Assembly: GCA_964471755.1 (NCBI GenBank)
Contig: CAYYJM010000104.1
Location: forward strand, 1 to 19,936
DNA: 19,936 nucleotides
DNA from: CAYYJM01 sp964471755
GTDB taxonomy: Bacteria; Planctomycetota; Planctomycetia; Gemmatales; Gemmataceae
Direction: 5' to 3'
This document shows positions 8,062 to 16,003 of this stretch, in pieces. Each line of letters starts with the position of its first letter. The stretch's first letter is position 1. The notes beneath the pieces are model-generated. The model was not told the origin of the DNA. It searched no databases and saw only the letters and a program-made list of their open reading frames with translations. A program made the translations under genes and the position numbers.

Positions 8062-8907
8062 ATGCCGTACACCCAGCAGATCAGTCAGAACAACCCGACC
8101 TGCTTTCTCTTCCTCGTCGATACCTCCAAGTCGATGCTTTCGCCGCTCGGCAACGATCGCTCACGCCGCAAGGCCGATGCCGTCGCCGAGGCCATCAACA
8201 AGACGCTCTACGCCCTCGTTCTCCGCTGCGTGGACCGACAGGCCGTCCTCAATCGCTTCCACGTAGCGCTGATCGCCTATGGCCGACAGGTCGTCTCCGG
8301 CTGGGCGGGACCGCTCGCCGGCCGCGACCTGGTGCCGATCTCCGAGGTCGCCCGCAGCCCGGTTCGCGTCGAGCAGCGCAGCGAACTGGTCGAGGACGGT
8401 CGGGGCGGCCGAGTTGAGCGGAACATCCGCTTTCCGATCTGGTTCGAGCCGACCGGCGACGGCAAGACGCCGATGACGGCCGCCTTCGAGCGAGCCGAGA
8501 TGTTCCTGGCCGGCTTCCTGGCCGAGCATCCCGACTGCTTCCCGCCGGTCGTCTGCAACCTGACCGACGGCGACGCCTCCGACGGCGATCCGGAACCGGC
8601 CGCCCAGCGCATGCGCAATCTCAGCAGCGAGGATGGCGAGGTCCTTCTGTTCAACCTGCACCTCTCGACACAGAACGAGCCGCCGGTCGAGTACCCCGCT
8701 CACGAGGACCAACTGCCGCCGAACCCGTTCGCACCGAAGCTGTTCCGCATGTCGAGCTACCTCCCGCCGGTCATGCACCAGCCGGCGCGACAGGCCCGCA
8801 TCAACGTCTCGCCGACGACGCGCGGCTTCGTCTTCAACGCCGACATCGCCTCGATCGTCCGCTTCCTGGACATCGGCACGCGGGTCGATCCCCGGACACA
8901 GGGGTGA
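8062..8907 (+). CDS. von Willebrand factor A domain protein (TerY-like)
   Basis: A 281-residue vWA protein. The metal-ion-dependent adhesion site is complete: D20-T-S-K-S24 in VDTSKSM, threonine in GKTPMT (136/139), and D169 in NLTDGD. It has no signal peptide or membrane segment, so it should be cytoplasmic. The start at ATG 8062 follows AGGGA at a usable distance; the frame runs back into the Uma2 stop but with no plausible earlier start. The TGA ends three bases before the PP2C gene, so the two are likely translationally coupled. This gene order (vWA, PP2C, kinase) matches the TerY-phosphorylation triad known from Ter-type stress systems. In such sets the vWA protein is thought to be a scaffold or phospho-target. 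No TerB, TerC or TerD gene is in the window, so tellurite resistance is not claimed. Confidence 0.88.
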   Translation: MPYTQQISQNNPTCFLFLVDTSKSMLSPLGNDRSRRKADAVAEAINKTLYALVLRCVDRQAVLNRFHVALIAYGRQVVSGWAGPLAGRDLVPISEVARSPVRVEQRSELVEDGRGGRVERNIRFPIWFEPTGDGKTPMTAAFERAEMFLAGFLAEHPDCFPPVVCNLTDGDASDGDPEPAAQRMRNLSSEDGEVLLFNLHLSTQNEPPVEYPAHEDQLPPNPFAPKLFRMSSYLPPVMHQPARQARINVSPTTRGFVFNADIASIVRFLDIGTRVDPRTQG

Positions 8908-8910
8908 GCC

Positions 8911-9702
8911 ATGTCTGAATCTACCCTGGCCGCCGCACCACCGCTCTGGGTCCGCCTCGTTCGTGTCCCGCGTACCGGCTCGTCGCTGGAGGAGTGTCAG
9001 GACGCAGCCGACTTCGACCTGGATCGACACCGCTTCGCCATCGCCGACGGCGCGACGGAGAGCTGGAACTCCGGCATCTGGGCGCAGATGCTCTGCGCGG
9101 ACTACGTCCGGCTTCGTGAACCTGCCCCCGCCTGGGCCGCCTGGCTGCCCGATCTGCGTCACGCCTGGCAGGTCGCGACCGATCATGAACTGGCCCGCGA
9201 TCCCGCCGAGATGGACTGGTTCCTCGAAGATCGCTACCACCTCGGGGCGTACGCCACGTTTCTCGGCCTCTACCTGCGACCGGACGCCGACGCGCTGGGC
9301 TTCTCCTGGCTCGCCCTGGCCGTCGGCGATAGCTGCCTGTTCCAGATCCGCAACGACGCTCTCGTCGTCGCCTTTCCGCTGGAGCGCTCGGCCGATTTCA
9401 ACAGTGTCCCCTGGCTGATCGGCTCGCGCGGCGGCGATGACATCCCGACGACACACGGCGTCAACCTCGCCGGTCAGCTCGTTCCGGGCGACCGACTCTG
9501 GCTGATGACCGACGCCCTGGCCTGCTGGTTCCTTGGCCAGGTCGAGAAGGAAGAGGCTCCCTGGCGACGACTGCAAGCGATCCTCGACGGAGCCCGGCCC
9601 ATCGACGCCTTCCAGGCCTGGCTCGGCGAACAACGGGCCAGCCAGCGTATTCGCAACGACGATACCACCCTCCTGGCGATTACCGTCCAGAGTCCGAGGT
9701 AG
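8911..9702 (+). CDS. PP2C-family serine/threonine phosphatase
   Basis: A 263-residue PP2C-like phosphatase with its metal-binding aspartates in order: D31 in CQDA, D46-G47 in IADGATES, GD in AVGDSCLF (139-140), D201 in MTDALACW (TDA in place of the usual SDG), and D250-D251 in NDDTTLL. The acidic ligands are all kept, so it should be catalytically competent. No membrane segment or extra domain is present. The start sits three bases after the vWA stop, with GGGGTGAG immediately upstream. It is expected to remove phosphates from serine or threonine on the partner vWA protein or the kinase encoded next, forming a switch with the kinase. The pairing is known for this gene cassette; the substrates here are inferred. 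Confidence 0.87.
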   Translation: MSESTLAAAPPLWVRLVRVPRTGSSLEECQDAADFDLDRHRFAIADGATESWNSGIWAQMLCADYVRLREPAPAWAAWLPDLRHAWQVATDHELARDPAEMDWFLEDRYHLGAYATFLGLYLRPDADALGFSWLALAVGDSCLFQIRNDALVVAFPLERSADFNSVPWLIGSRGGDDIPTTHGVNLAGQLVPGDRLWLMTDALACWFLGQVEKEEAPWRRLQAILDGARPIDAFQAWLGEQRASQRIRNDDTTLLAITVQSPR

Positions 9703-9777
9703 GCTCTTTCGGCCCTCCGTGAAACCGGGTACGATGATACTTCCCGAGGCGCTCGCTTATTCCACGCAGGAACGACG

Positions 9778-12426
9778 ATGCCCTGGCCGCAGTCCACCGA
9801 CTACAACCTGGCCATCCAGAACCCGCACCTGTGCTTCCAGGACGAGGATCTGCGTGCCTGCACGGCCTGGTCGGCCGACCCGGTCCTTGGCCTGCCGTCA
9901 CCGCGTGCGGGCAACTTCGCCGACGTCTATCGGCTCGACCATCCCAACGGCGAATCCTGGGCGGTCAAATGTTTCACCCGCGAGGTCGGCGACCTGCGCG
10001 AACGCTACGCCGCCATCAGCGATCACCTCGTTCAGGCCGAGTTGCCGTTCATCATCGAGTTCCGCTATCTCGAGGACGCCATTCTCGTCGATGGGGCATG
10101 GTATCCCATCGTCAAGATGCGCTGGGTTGAGGGGAAGAATCTCAGCGAGTTCGCCGCCGAGCAGGCGGATCGGCCGGCCAATCTCGACAAGCTGGCGCGC
10201 AAGTGGCTCCAACTCGCCCGCGAACTGCGCGAGGCCGGCATCGGTCACGGCGACCTGCAACATGGCAACGTCCTGCTCGTGCCGCATCCGCAGCGGGCGA
10301 CGTTCCTGCTCCGTCTGATCGACTACGACGGCATGTATGTACCGGCCCTGGCCGATCGGCCGAGCAAGGAGGCCGGCTTCCCCGGCTACCAGCATCCGCA
10401 GCGACCCCGACACAACCTGTTCGGCCCCGAGATCGATCGCTTCTCGCACCTGGTCATCTACACCGCCCTGCGGGCCATTCGTGTCGGCGGCAGCACCCTG
10501 TGGGAGCGGTTCGGTTCGCCGGAGAACCTGCTGTTCACCGAACCGGACTTCACCGCTCCGGCGAAGTCGGAGCTGATCCGCACCCTGTTCGCCCTGCCGG
10601 ACACGACGCTGCGGCACCTGCTCGGTCACCTGATCCTGGCCGCGCTCGGCGATCCGGCCGATGTCCCTCTGCTGGAGACGCTCCTTACCGATGGGGTGGT
10701 GCGACGACTCGAACCGGCTCAGTTCGAGACGCTGCGAACGATTCTCGGCTCGAACCTGACGGGGCGACGGAGCAAACTCGACACGCGCACGCCGCCGCAC
10801 CTGGACAGCCTGCCGGCGCTCCCCTCGCCGCTGCGGGAGACCCGGATCGATTCGGTGCCGGCGTCCGAGCCGACGCCCGAGGTGCCCGTCGCTCGCCGTC
10901 TGGACAGAACCACCAGTCTGCCCGACTGGATGCTGCCCGAGGCGGTCCCCCTGGGCGAGGCGGCTGGCCAGAGCGAAACCACGACCGCTGAGGACAGCGA
11001 TCCGGAGACACCGACGCTGCACTTACCGCCACTGGTCGCGGTCCCGGTCGAGCCGGTGAATCGTCCGCCGCCCCGACGCCAGTACACGCCAGTCCTACTC
11101 GAGGAATCCTCCACGGAGACGGCGAGCAGCGGGCCGACCGCGGAGGAGGAACCCCTCCTCGTGGAGCCGGTCGATGATCCCGACGAGGAGCCACTCGACG
11201 TCTGCGAGGTCCTGGACGATCCGCCGGCCTCCCCCGTTCCGACTGCCACGCCCCGGACCAAACCCGAAAAGAAGCGGTCTGCGAAGGAGTCGGCGACGGT
11301 AGCTCCTGCTGCGGAGGAGGCTCCAGAGGAGGCCGATTCCGGCTCGGCCCTGCACGCGGTGATCCCCATCGCCCTGGCCTTTCTCCTCTTCGCGATCGTG
11401 GGCACCATCCTCGTACTCCACCTCCGACGCGTCCCGGAGTCGCCACCGGAACCGCAGACGGCGAAGCTGCAACTTCCCGACGAGTTGGTCATCGAGGGCG
11501 GCAACGAGGTGACATTGACGGTTCCGATCGAGCCCCACGGGGAACGGGGACCGTTCGAGGTGCGTCTACTCGATCTCCCGGCGGCGCTCACGGCCCAGGC
11601 CGTCCCCGCCGATTTGCCGCCGGGGGGGAATCCGCCGCCCGCACGCTTTCTGCTGAGCGCTCCGCTCGACGTGGTCGATGTCAGCGCGACGGCGCGAGTG
11701 CAGCTCGTCCGGGGAAATGAACGGTTGGACGAGCAACCGCTGCGGGTGATCGTGCGTCGGCCCGATTTCCCTCGTTTCGTGACGCCGATCGCACGGCGAC
11801 GCATCGAGGTGGGCGGACACGCTCGACTCGCCTTCGAGATCGATCGTCGCGGCCGGAGAGAACAACTCCAGGTCGAGTTGGCCGAACTCTTCGATCAGTT
11901 CGGCCATCCGATCCAGATCGTCCAGGAGGAGAACCCGATCAGTCGGGATGCCACGACGCTGTTCGTGAATCTGTTCGTGAAGCTGACCCAGGCGCGGATT
12001 CCGACGACCGTCACGGCCCGCCTGCTGTTCATCCCGGATGGTCCTGGTCCTCGCTTCGAGGTCGATCGAACGCGGGTGAGTCTCGATTTCGTCCGCCCCC
12101 GGCCGGCCCGGCAGTTTCTCAGCACGCCGACACCGACCGTGCGGATCGAGGTCGGCAAAAGTGCGACGCTGCGCGTGGTGATCGACCGCGCCATTTACCC
12201 GCCGACGGTGTCCCTGCGGGTGCGTGGATTGCCGGCGGGGGTGACCACGGACGATCGAGAGGTTTCCGCAGCCAAGATCGAGGGCGTCTTCCTGCTGAGT
12301 TCCGCCCCGGATACCCGGGTCCCGGCCGACTTCGTTCCGATCGAGATCGTCGCCTACGACGAAACCGAGGAGATCGGGCGTCTGGCCATCAAGTTACGTG
12401 TCGTTCCCGCTCCGCCTGCACCGTGA
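9778..12426 (+). CDS. Transmembrane serine/threonine protein kinase with beta-rich C-terminal part
   Basis: An 882-residue protein. The N-terminal kinase (about 35-300) shows glycine loop RAGNFADVY, AVK lysine, catalytic HGDLQHGN (D159) and LIDYDGM (D182, DYD in place of DFG). HGD and DYDGM are typical of kinases in vWA/PP2C cassettes. A proline/glutamate-rich, probably disordered linker (about 330-520) leads to one transmembrane helix (about 527-549, AVIPIALAFLLFAIVG). After it come some 330 residues of beta-rich sequence with repeating strand patterns (IEGGNEVTLTV, IEVGGHARLAF, IEVGKSATLRV), likely three Ig-like domains outside the membrane. ATG 9778 has AGGAA upstream. A 75-base gap separates it from the PP2C gene, with only a weak TACGAT-like -10 match. 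It probably senses an envelope signal and phosphorylates the vWA partner; the ligand is unknown. Confidence 0.87.
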   Translation: MPWPQSTDYNLAIQNPHLCFQDEDLRACTAWSADPVLGLPSPRAGNFADVYRLDHPNGESWAVKCFTREVGDLRERYAAISDHLVQAELPFIIEFRYLEDAILVDGAWYPIVKMRWVEGKNLSEFAAEQADRPANLDKLARKWLQLARELREAGIGHGDLQHGNVLLVPHPQRATFLLRLIDYDGMYVPALADRPSKEAGFPGYQHPQRPRHNLFGPEIDRFSHLVIYTALRAIRVGGSTLWERFGSPENLLFTEPDFTAPAKSELIRTLFALPDTTLRHLLGHLILAALGDPADVPLLETLLTDGVVRRLEPAQFETLRTILGSNLTGRRSKLDTRTPPHLDSLPALPSPLRETRIDSVPASEPTPEVPVARRLDRTTSLPDWMLPEAVPLGEAAGQSETTTAEDSDPETPTLHLPPLVAVPVEPVNRPPPRRQYTPVLLEESSTETASSGPTAEEEPLLVEPVDDPDEEPLDVCEVLDDPPASPVPTATPRTKPEKKRSAKESATVAPAAEEAPEEADSGSALHAVIPIALAFLLFAIVGTILVLHLRRVPESPPEPQTAKLQLPDELVIEGGNEVTLTVPIEPHGERGPFEVRLLDLPAALTAQAVPADLPPGGNPPPARFLLSAPLDVVDVSATARVQLVRGNERLDEQPLRVIVRRPDFPRFVTPIARRRIEVGGHARLAFEIDRRGRREQLQVELAELFDQFGHPIQIVQEENPISRDATTLFVNLFVKLTQARIPTTVTARLLFIPDGPGPRFEVDRTRVSLDFVRPRPARQFLSTPTPTVRIEVGKSATLRVVIDRAIYPPTVSLRVRGLPAGVTTDDREVSAAKIEGVFLLSSAPDTRVPADFVPIEIVAYDETEEIGRLAIKLRVVPAPPAP

Positions 12427-12445
12427 TCGTGAAGAATATCCCCAC

Positions 12446-12480
12446 GGCGAGCGTGGGCCTGACGCGCCCTGCTCGCCTTT
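12446..12480 (+). terminator. Rho-independent-type terminator after the kinase gene
   Basis: GGCGAGC at 12446-12452 pairs with GCTCGCC at 12471-12477. An inner GGGC/GCCC stem (12455-12458 with 12466-12469) encloses a seven-base loop, and TTT follows at 12478-12480. It lies 20 bases after the kinase stop and five before the end of the convergent YbjN-like gene. The short T run makes it weaker than a classic terminator, but the stem is strong. Only the plus-strand direction has a T run. Confidence 0.65.
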
Positions 12481-12484
12481 CGCA

Positions 12485-13024
12485 TCACAGCGAGTCCACG
12501 TTGCCACCACCGCCACCGCTACCGCCACCGGCGCAGGCGTTGAGCAGGTTGGCCCGCTCCCGTTGCAGGATGGCGAACGGACCCGCCATGCACATGCCGA
12601 GCTGATCCTGCGTCGGCATCAGGCCGGCCAGGAGCAGGTCGATGTGGATCTCGACGTCGCCGTCCTTCTCGTTCCACACCACCTTGACGAGGGACTCGCA
12701 GTTGATGCGATTCATCTCACGCAGCAGGGCGGTCGGCGAGGCTCCCGGCGGCAGCTTGGCCAGGCCGTAGCAGCGGAGTTGCAGCGAGTTGAGATGGATC
12801 GACAGGAGGAAGCCGAGATTCAACTGCTCCTTGGTAGCATCATCGGTGGTCGTGATGCCGAACTGGAACATGCCGCTATCCTGGAGCAGGGCGGAGTTGA
12901 AATTCGGGATGCCGATCACCGGCAGCATCTTGCGGAGGGCCTCGAAGCGCTCCGAGATGGTCGCCACGGCCGGCGCGGCCGGCTTGCCCGAGAAGAGTTT
13001 ACCCATCCAGCTGAACAGTCCCAT
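12485..13024 (-). CDS. YbjN-like domain protein
   Basis: A 179-residue cytoplasmic protein resembling the YbjN family, a type III secretion chaperone-like fold found in stress and signalling gene sets. Family-like features are LLREMNRINCESLVKVV followed by a strand-turn-strand pattern (DGDVEIHIDLLLAG) and the final helix MPTQDQLGMCMAG. A basic, hydrophobic N-terminus (MGLFSWMGKLFSGK) may be amphipathic. The C-terminus is a glycine tail (CAGGGSGGGGGNVDSL). The ATG follows GGGAGAG at good spacing. It lies 36 bases after the Clp-like gene on the same strand, so they are probably co-transcribed and the protein may be an adaptor for that ATPase. The family match is from sequence pattern alone and is moderately sure; the adaptor role is inference. 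Confidence 0.62.
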   Translation of the reverse strand: MGLFSWMGKLFSGKPAAPAVATISERFEALRKMLPVIGIPNFNSALLQDSGMFQFGITTTDDATKEQLNLGFLLSIHLNSLQLRCYGLAKLPPGASPTALLREMNRINCESLVKVVWNEKDGDVEIHIDLLLAGLMPTQDQLGMCMAGPFAILQRERANLLNACAGGGSGGGGGNVDSL

Positions 13025-13060
13025 GTGTCTCTCCCTTCAAATCCGGGGTGGGGAATCGAT

Positions 13061-15382
13061 TCACAGCAAGATTCGCAGCGTCTCGTTCTGGCGGACTCGT
13101 CGAGCGTGCGTCGAGTCGCTGGCCGATGACTCGTCGGCGTCCATCTCGATGCGAGTGACTCCATCGAGTTCCTTCTGCGCACCGGCGATGCGCACCTGAT
13201 TGACCACCGTCGTCTCCATCAGCGTGATCAGGAAGCGAACGCCCTGGTTGGCATCCCAGCGTTCGATCAGCCGTTTGCAGAAGGCATCGGTCCAGGTCAG
13301 TTCACGGCCCTGAGCCGACAGCAGGGTCGCCAGTTCGGTCAGCTTCCGATTCAGCAGCTCACGGATATCGTCCGCGCTGAGACTGTTGAAGATGAACTGC
13401 TGCTGGATGCGAGCCAGGAACTCGCGGCCCAGACCGACCCGGAGCAGTTCCTCGCGGATCGACTGCTCGTTGGTCTGCGGCGCGTTCACGTCCTGAGCGC
13501 GGAAGACGTCGAACGGGTTGAACGACGGCCCCTTCTCGGTGTAGCTGACGCCGGCATTCGTCGTCAGCACGACCAGGCAGCGTCGGAAGTCGAGTTCGTT
13601 CCCCTCCGAATCGACGCCCTTGCCCTCGTCGAGGATGCGCAGCAGAACCTTGCCGACGGCGGCGTCGGCCTTCTCGAACTCGTCGAGCAGCAGCACGCCC
13701 TCGGGATACTCACGCACCTTGACGAGCAGACCATCACGGCAGCCGGGCGTGTAGCCGATGTAGCCGGGAGCGACGCCGAGCAGTCGCCAGACGACGGAGT
13801 GCGCCTCCATGCCGGTGCCGGAACCTTGCAAGTTCTGGCAATCGACGCGGATGAGGGCCTCGCGTCCGCCGCCGAGCAGACGGGCCATGAGCAGGGCCGT
13901 CTCGGTCTTGCCGACGCCGGTCGGGCCGGCGAACAGGTAGACGCCACGCGGCCCCCTCCGCAGGAGCAGACCGCCGCCGGACGGATCGCGTGAGGCGACG
14001 ACCGTCTCGGCAACCTGATCGAGGATCTTGTCCTGGCCGACGATCGTCTTCTTCAACTCGGTGGCGAACTCGTTCACGTCGAGGTTCGGTTCGCTGAGCA
14101 GAACCGGGCCGGCCATCTTCTCGACGGCCAGGACCAGAGCCGGCTTCCCCAGGACGAGATTCGCCTTCTCGACCGGCGCATCGGCGGATCGGGCGGTTGT
14201 CTGGAGGATGGCCACGGCACAGGCATTTTCCAGCAGTCGGATCGACTTCTCCGGCTGATGGCGTTCCGGCAGATAGCGCTCGGCCAGCTCGACGACGTCG
14301 GGCAAGAGCCCCTCCGGGATACTGATCGGGTTGCCGATCCGCTCGAAGTGCTTTTCGAGATCCTTGAGGCGGCCCCGGAGCAGTCGTTGCGTCTCGCCGG
14401 TCCCCATCGGCTTGAGATGGACGGCGTTGAAGCGACGTGGCAGCGAGCCGTCGATCTGGCTGAGCTTGGCGTACTCGTCCGGGACGACGCTGCCGATGCA
14501 GGCGACCCGGCCGGTCATGATTTTTTCGAGGAACGAGGAGATCAACTCCTGCTGGACACTGACGCGATGGAGCAGAGCCAGGAAGGCGAAGAAGCGATCG
14601 ACCACGAAGACGAGGTTGTTGGCCTGCTCGATGAACGCGAGCAGGCGAAGGACCAACTGGTAGTCCCGGCGATCGTCCACCTCGACGGCGTTGCCGCGCG
14701 GAAAGCCAGGGGCCAGCTCGACGATGTCGGTCTTGCGCAGAAGCTCCGGCAGATTCGGATCGCCACGCAGGATGCGATGGGCGAGCAGCGAAACCAGGGT
14801 GGATTTGCCGACGCCGGGCGGGCCCACGAGCAGGATGTTGCGCACTCGCGGCGTCATCAGCGGCAAGATGAGGCGATCGACGCCCCAGATGGATTCGTCG
14901 ATCTCGCCGGCCAGGCGAGGGCCGGGCGGCAGAGTCAGGACCCGGCCAAACTCGCGGAAGGCTTCGAGTTGCTCGCGTTGTTTCTCATCGCGAACGATCG
15001 GTGTGGCCCGGTCGGCCCGCGTCTGTTCGAGCAGACGGGTCAGCCGTTCGGGGGTGATCTGTCGGTCACGAAGCCACTGCTGGCCGGACTCGGAGCGCAC
15101 CAGTTCGGTGAACAGCTCCAGCGCCCCGAAGAGCCGGTCGTTCGGCAGGGAGTTGATGACGGGCTTGAGTTGTGGTCCCAGCGGCACCTGACCCGCACTC
15201 TCCCGGCGTGGCTGCGGTGCCCGGAAGTGGGGTTCGAGGTCCTGATACTCGGGCCGGTTCTTCACACCACCGGCGTGGTACAGGGCGTCGAGCAGGGGAC
15301 CGATTTCCAGGACTTCCCCCTCGGGCAGGGACAGCTTGGCGGTCTCGATGGCCTTACGGCACGTCTCGTCGAAATTCGGCAT
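13061..15382 (-). CDS. Clp/HSP100-type double-AAA+ ATPase with degenerate first ATPase domain
   Basis: A 773-residue Clp-family protein. An N-terminal Clp-N-like region (about 1-150) is followed by AAA domain 1 with Walker A GPPGVGKST (187-195) and AAA domain 2 with GPTGVGKTE (486-494), Walker B LLLDEF (D567, E568), sensor TTNAG and pore loop GYIGY. In domain 1 the Walker B reads VVDRF (D262, R263): the catalytic glutamate is replaced by arginine and the usual aromatic pore loop is not visible. Domain 1 thus looks able to bind but not hydrolyse ATP, while domain 2 looks active. No ClpB-type middle coiled coil is seen. ATG 15382 (MPNFDETC) matches the usual start of Clp-N; an in-frame ATG at 15451 would add 23 unlike residues and overlap a hairpin. 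It likely unfolds or remodels a partner from this gene cluster. Confidence 0.85.
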   Translation of the reverse strand: MPNFDETCRKAIETAKLSLPEGEVLEIGPLLDALYHAGGVKNRPEYQDLEPHFRAPQPRRESAGQVPLGPQLKPVINSLPNDRLFGALELFTELVRSESGQQWLRDRQITPERLTRLLEQTRADRATPIVRDEKQREQLEAFREFGRVLTLPPGPRLAGEIDESIWGVDRLILPLMTPRVRNILLVGPPGVGKSTLVSLLAHRILRGDPNLPELLRKTDIVELAPGFPRGNAVEVDDRRDYQLVLRLLAFIEQANNLVFVVDRFFAFLALLHRVSVQQELISSFLEKIMTGRVACIGSVVPDEYAKLSQIDGSLPRRFNAVHLKPMGTGETQRLLRGRLKDLEKHFERIGNPISIPEGLLPDVVELAERYLPERHQPEKSIRLLENACAVAILQTTARSADAPVEKANLVLGKPALVLAVEKMAGPVLLSEPNLDVNEFATELKKTIVGQDKILDQVAETVVASRDPSGGGLLLRRGPRGVYLFAGPTGVGKTETALLMARLLGGGREALIRVDCQNLQGSGTGMEAHSVVWRLLGVAPGYIGYTPGCRDGLLVKVREYPEGVLLLDEFEKADAAVGKVLLRILDEGKGVDSEGNELDFRRCLVVLTTNAGVSYTEKGPSFNPFDVFRAQDVNAPQTNEQSIREELLRVGLGREFLARIQQQFIFNSLSADDIRELLNRKLTELATLLSAQGRELTWTDAFCKRLIERWDANQGVRFLITLMETTVVNQVRIAGAQKELDGVTRIEMDADESSASDSTHARRVRQNETLRILL

Positions 15383-15403
15383 GAGCGCGGCACGGGGGGA
15401 TGC

Positions 15404-15430
15404 GAGCCGCCCCTCTGAGGTGGGCGGCTC
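15404..15430. repeat. Perfect 9-bp stem hairpin upstream of the Clp-like gene
   Basis: GAGCCGCCC (15404-15412) and GGGCGGCTC (15422-15430) are exact reverse complements around a nine-base loop. It lies in the 96-base gap between the small unknown gene and the Clp-like gene, in the likely transcript leader of the latter. No T run follows on either strand, so it is more likely an RNA structure or an intergenic palindrome than a terminator. Confidence 0.7.
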
Positions 15431-15478
15431 ATGGGTCGAGTTCGGGGCCACGAACAGGCTTCCGTGCCGATGGGTTCG

Positions 15479-15748
15479 TTACAGGTTGATTGCGTTGGCC
15501 GGCAGCGCTGCCTTCGTGGTGGCCGCCTTCTCGGGCAGGCCGGGGAGGGCCAGCGTCACGGGTTCACCGGCCAGCGTGGTGGCCTGGAAGTCGTCTCCCT
15601 GGACGCGGATGAGCAGGCCCGCGTTCATCGGCAGAGCCGGTTTCTCCGCCGCGGTGGCGGCGAAGACAGACAGCATCTCCTGGCGGCTGGCCTCCTGGGG
15701 GGCCAGGGCTGAACGGGTTTCAGGGGTCGTCTGCGGACGTGGATTCAT
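15479..15748 (-). CDS. Small hypothetical protein (89 aa)
   Basis: No family recognised. An 89-residue protein, MNPRPQTTPETRSAL to AALPANAINL, rich in alanine, proline, leucine and threonine, with no membrane segment, signal peptide or cysteine pair. A stretch of alternating hydrophobic residues (LLIRVQGDDFQATTLAGEPVTLAL) could form a short beta-barrel or hairpin. A good GAGGAG ribosome binding site lies seven bases before the ATG, which supports it as real. It is first in a minus-strand series with the Clp-like and YbjN-like genes (96-base and 36-base gaps), so it may be a small partner or substrate of that ATPase, but this rests on position alone. Confidence 0.6.
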   Translation of the reverse strand: MNPRPQTTPETRSALAPQEASRQEMLSVFAATAAEKPALPMNAGLLIRVQGDDFQATTLAGEPVTLALPGLPEKAATTKAALPANAINL

Positions 15749-15784
15749 GGCCGCGCTCCTCGGGCAAGGGGGCAGATGGTGAAA

Positions 15785-15830
15785 AACCTCTCTCTATACA
15801 CCTTCGGCGTCGGCGCGGGGTTTGTCAACT
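15785..15830 (-). promoter_or_regulatory. Candidate promoter elements for the small gene and Clp-like operon
   Basis: On the minus strand a perfect TTGACA (plus positions about 15823-15828) is followed by TATAGA (about 15793-15798), with a 24-base gap that is too long for a standard sigma-70 promoter. Either the true -10 lies elsewhere or another sigma factor reads it. It is the only AT-rich island in the 255-base stretch 15749-16003, where no gene is evident apart from a small hairpin noted separately. Confidence 0.35.
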
Positions 15831-15964
15831 GGAAAACGGTCGGCCGTCCTGGTTGTGAGGCTGGCGACGAACAGAACTTTCTACTCTGCGTGCTATCCGC
15901 CGGTGGGAAGGCGATAAGCTCGGATGAGTGGCACCGGCCCAGGTCCGACTTCCCCCGCTTTCTG

Positions 15965-15981
15965 ACGCTCGCGGTGAGCGT
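15965..15981. repeat. Small hairpin after the PIN toxin gene
   Basis: ACGCTC (15965-15970) pairs with GAGCGT (15976-15981) across a five-base loop, 23 bases past the stop of the minus-strand PIN gene. No T run follows, so its role as a terminator is unproven. Confidence 0.45.
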
Positions 15982-16003
15982 GCCCCCGACGGACACTTGC
16001 TGC

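Noticed and set aside
8161..9633. 490-codon minus-strand frame across vWA and PP2C genes
   Set aside because: Mirror frame of two genes with intact catalytic motifs; composition is valine/arginine/glutamate-biased with no family.
8062..12426. Tellurite resistance operon
   Set aside because: Only the vWA/PP2C/kinase part is present; no TerB, TerC, TerD or TerE gene is in the window.
14258..15418. 386-codon plus-strand frame opposite the Clp-like gene
   Set aside because: Antisense to Walker motifs and Clp-N sequence; no domain.
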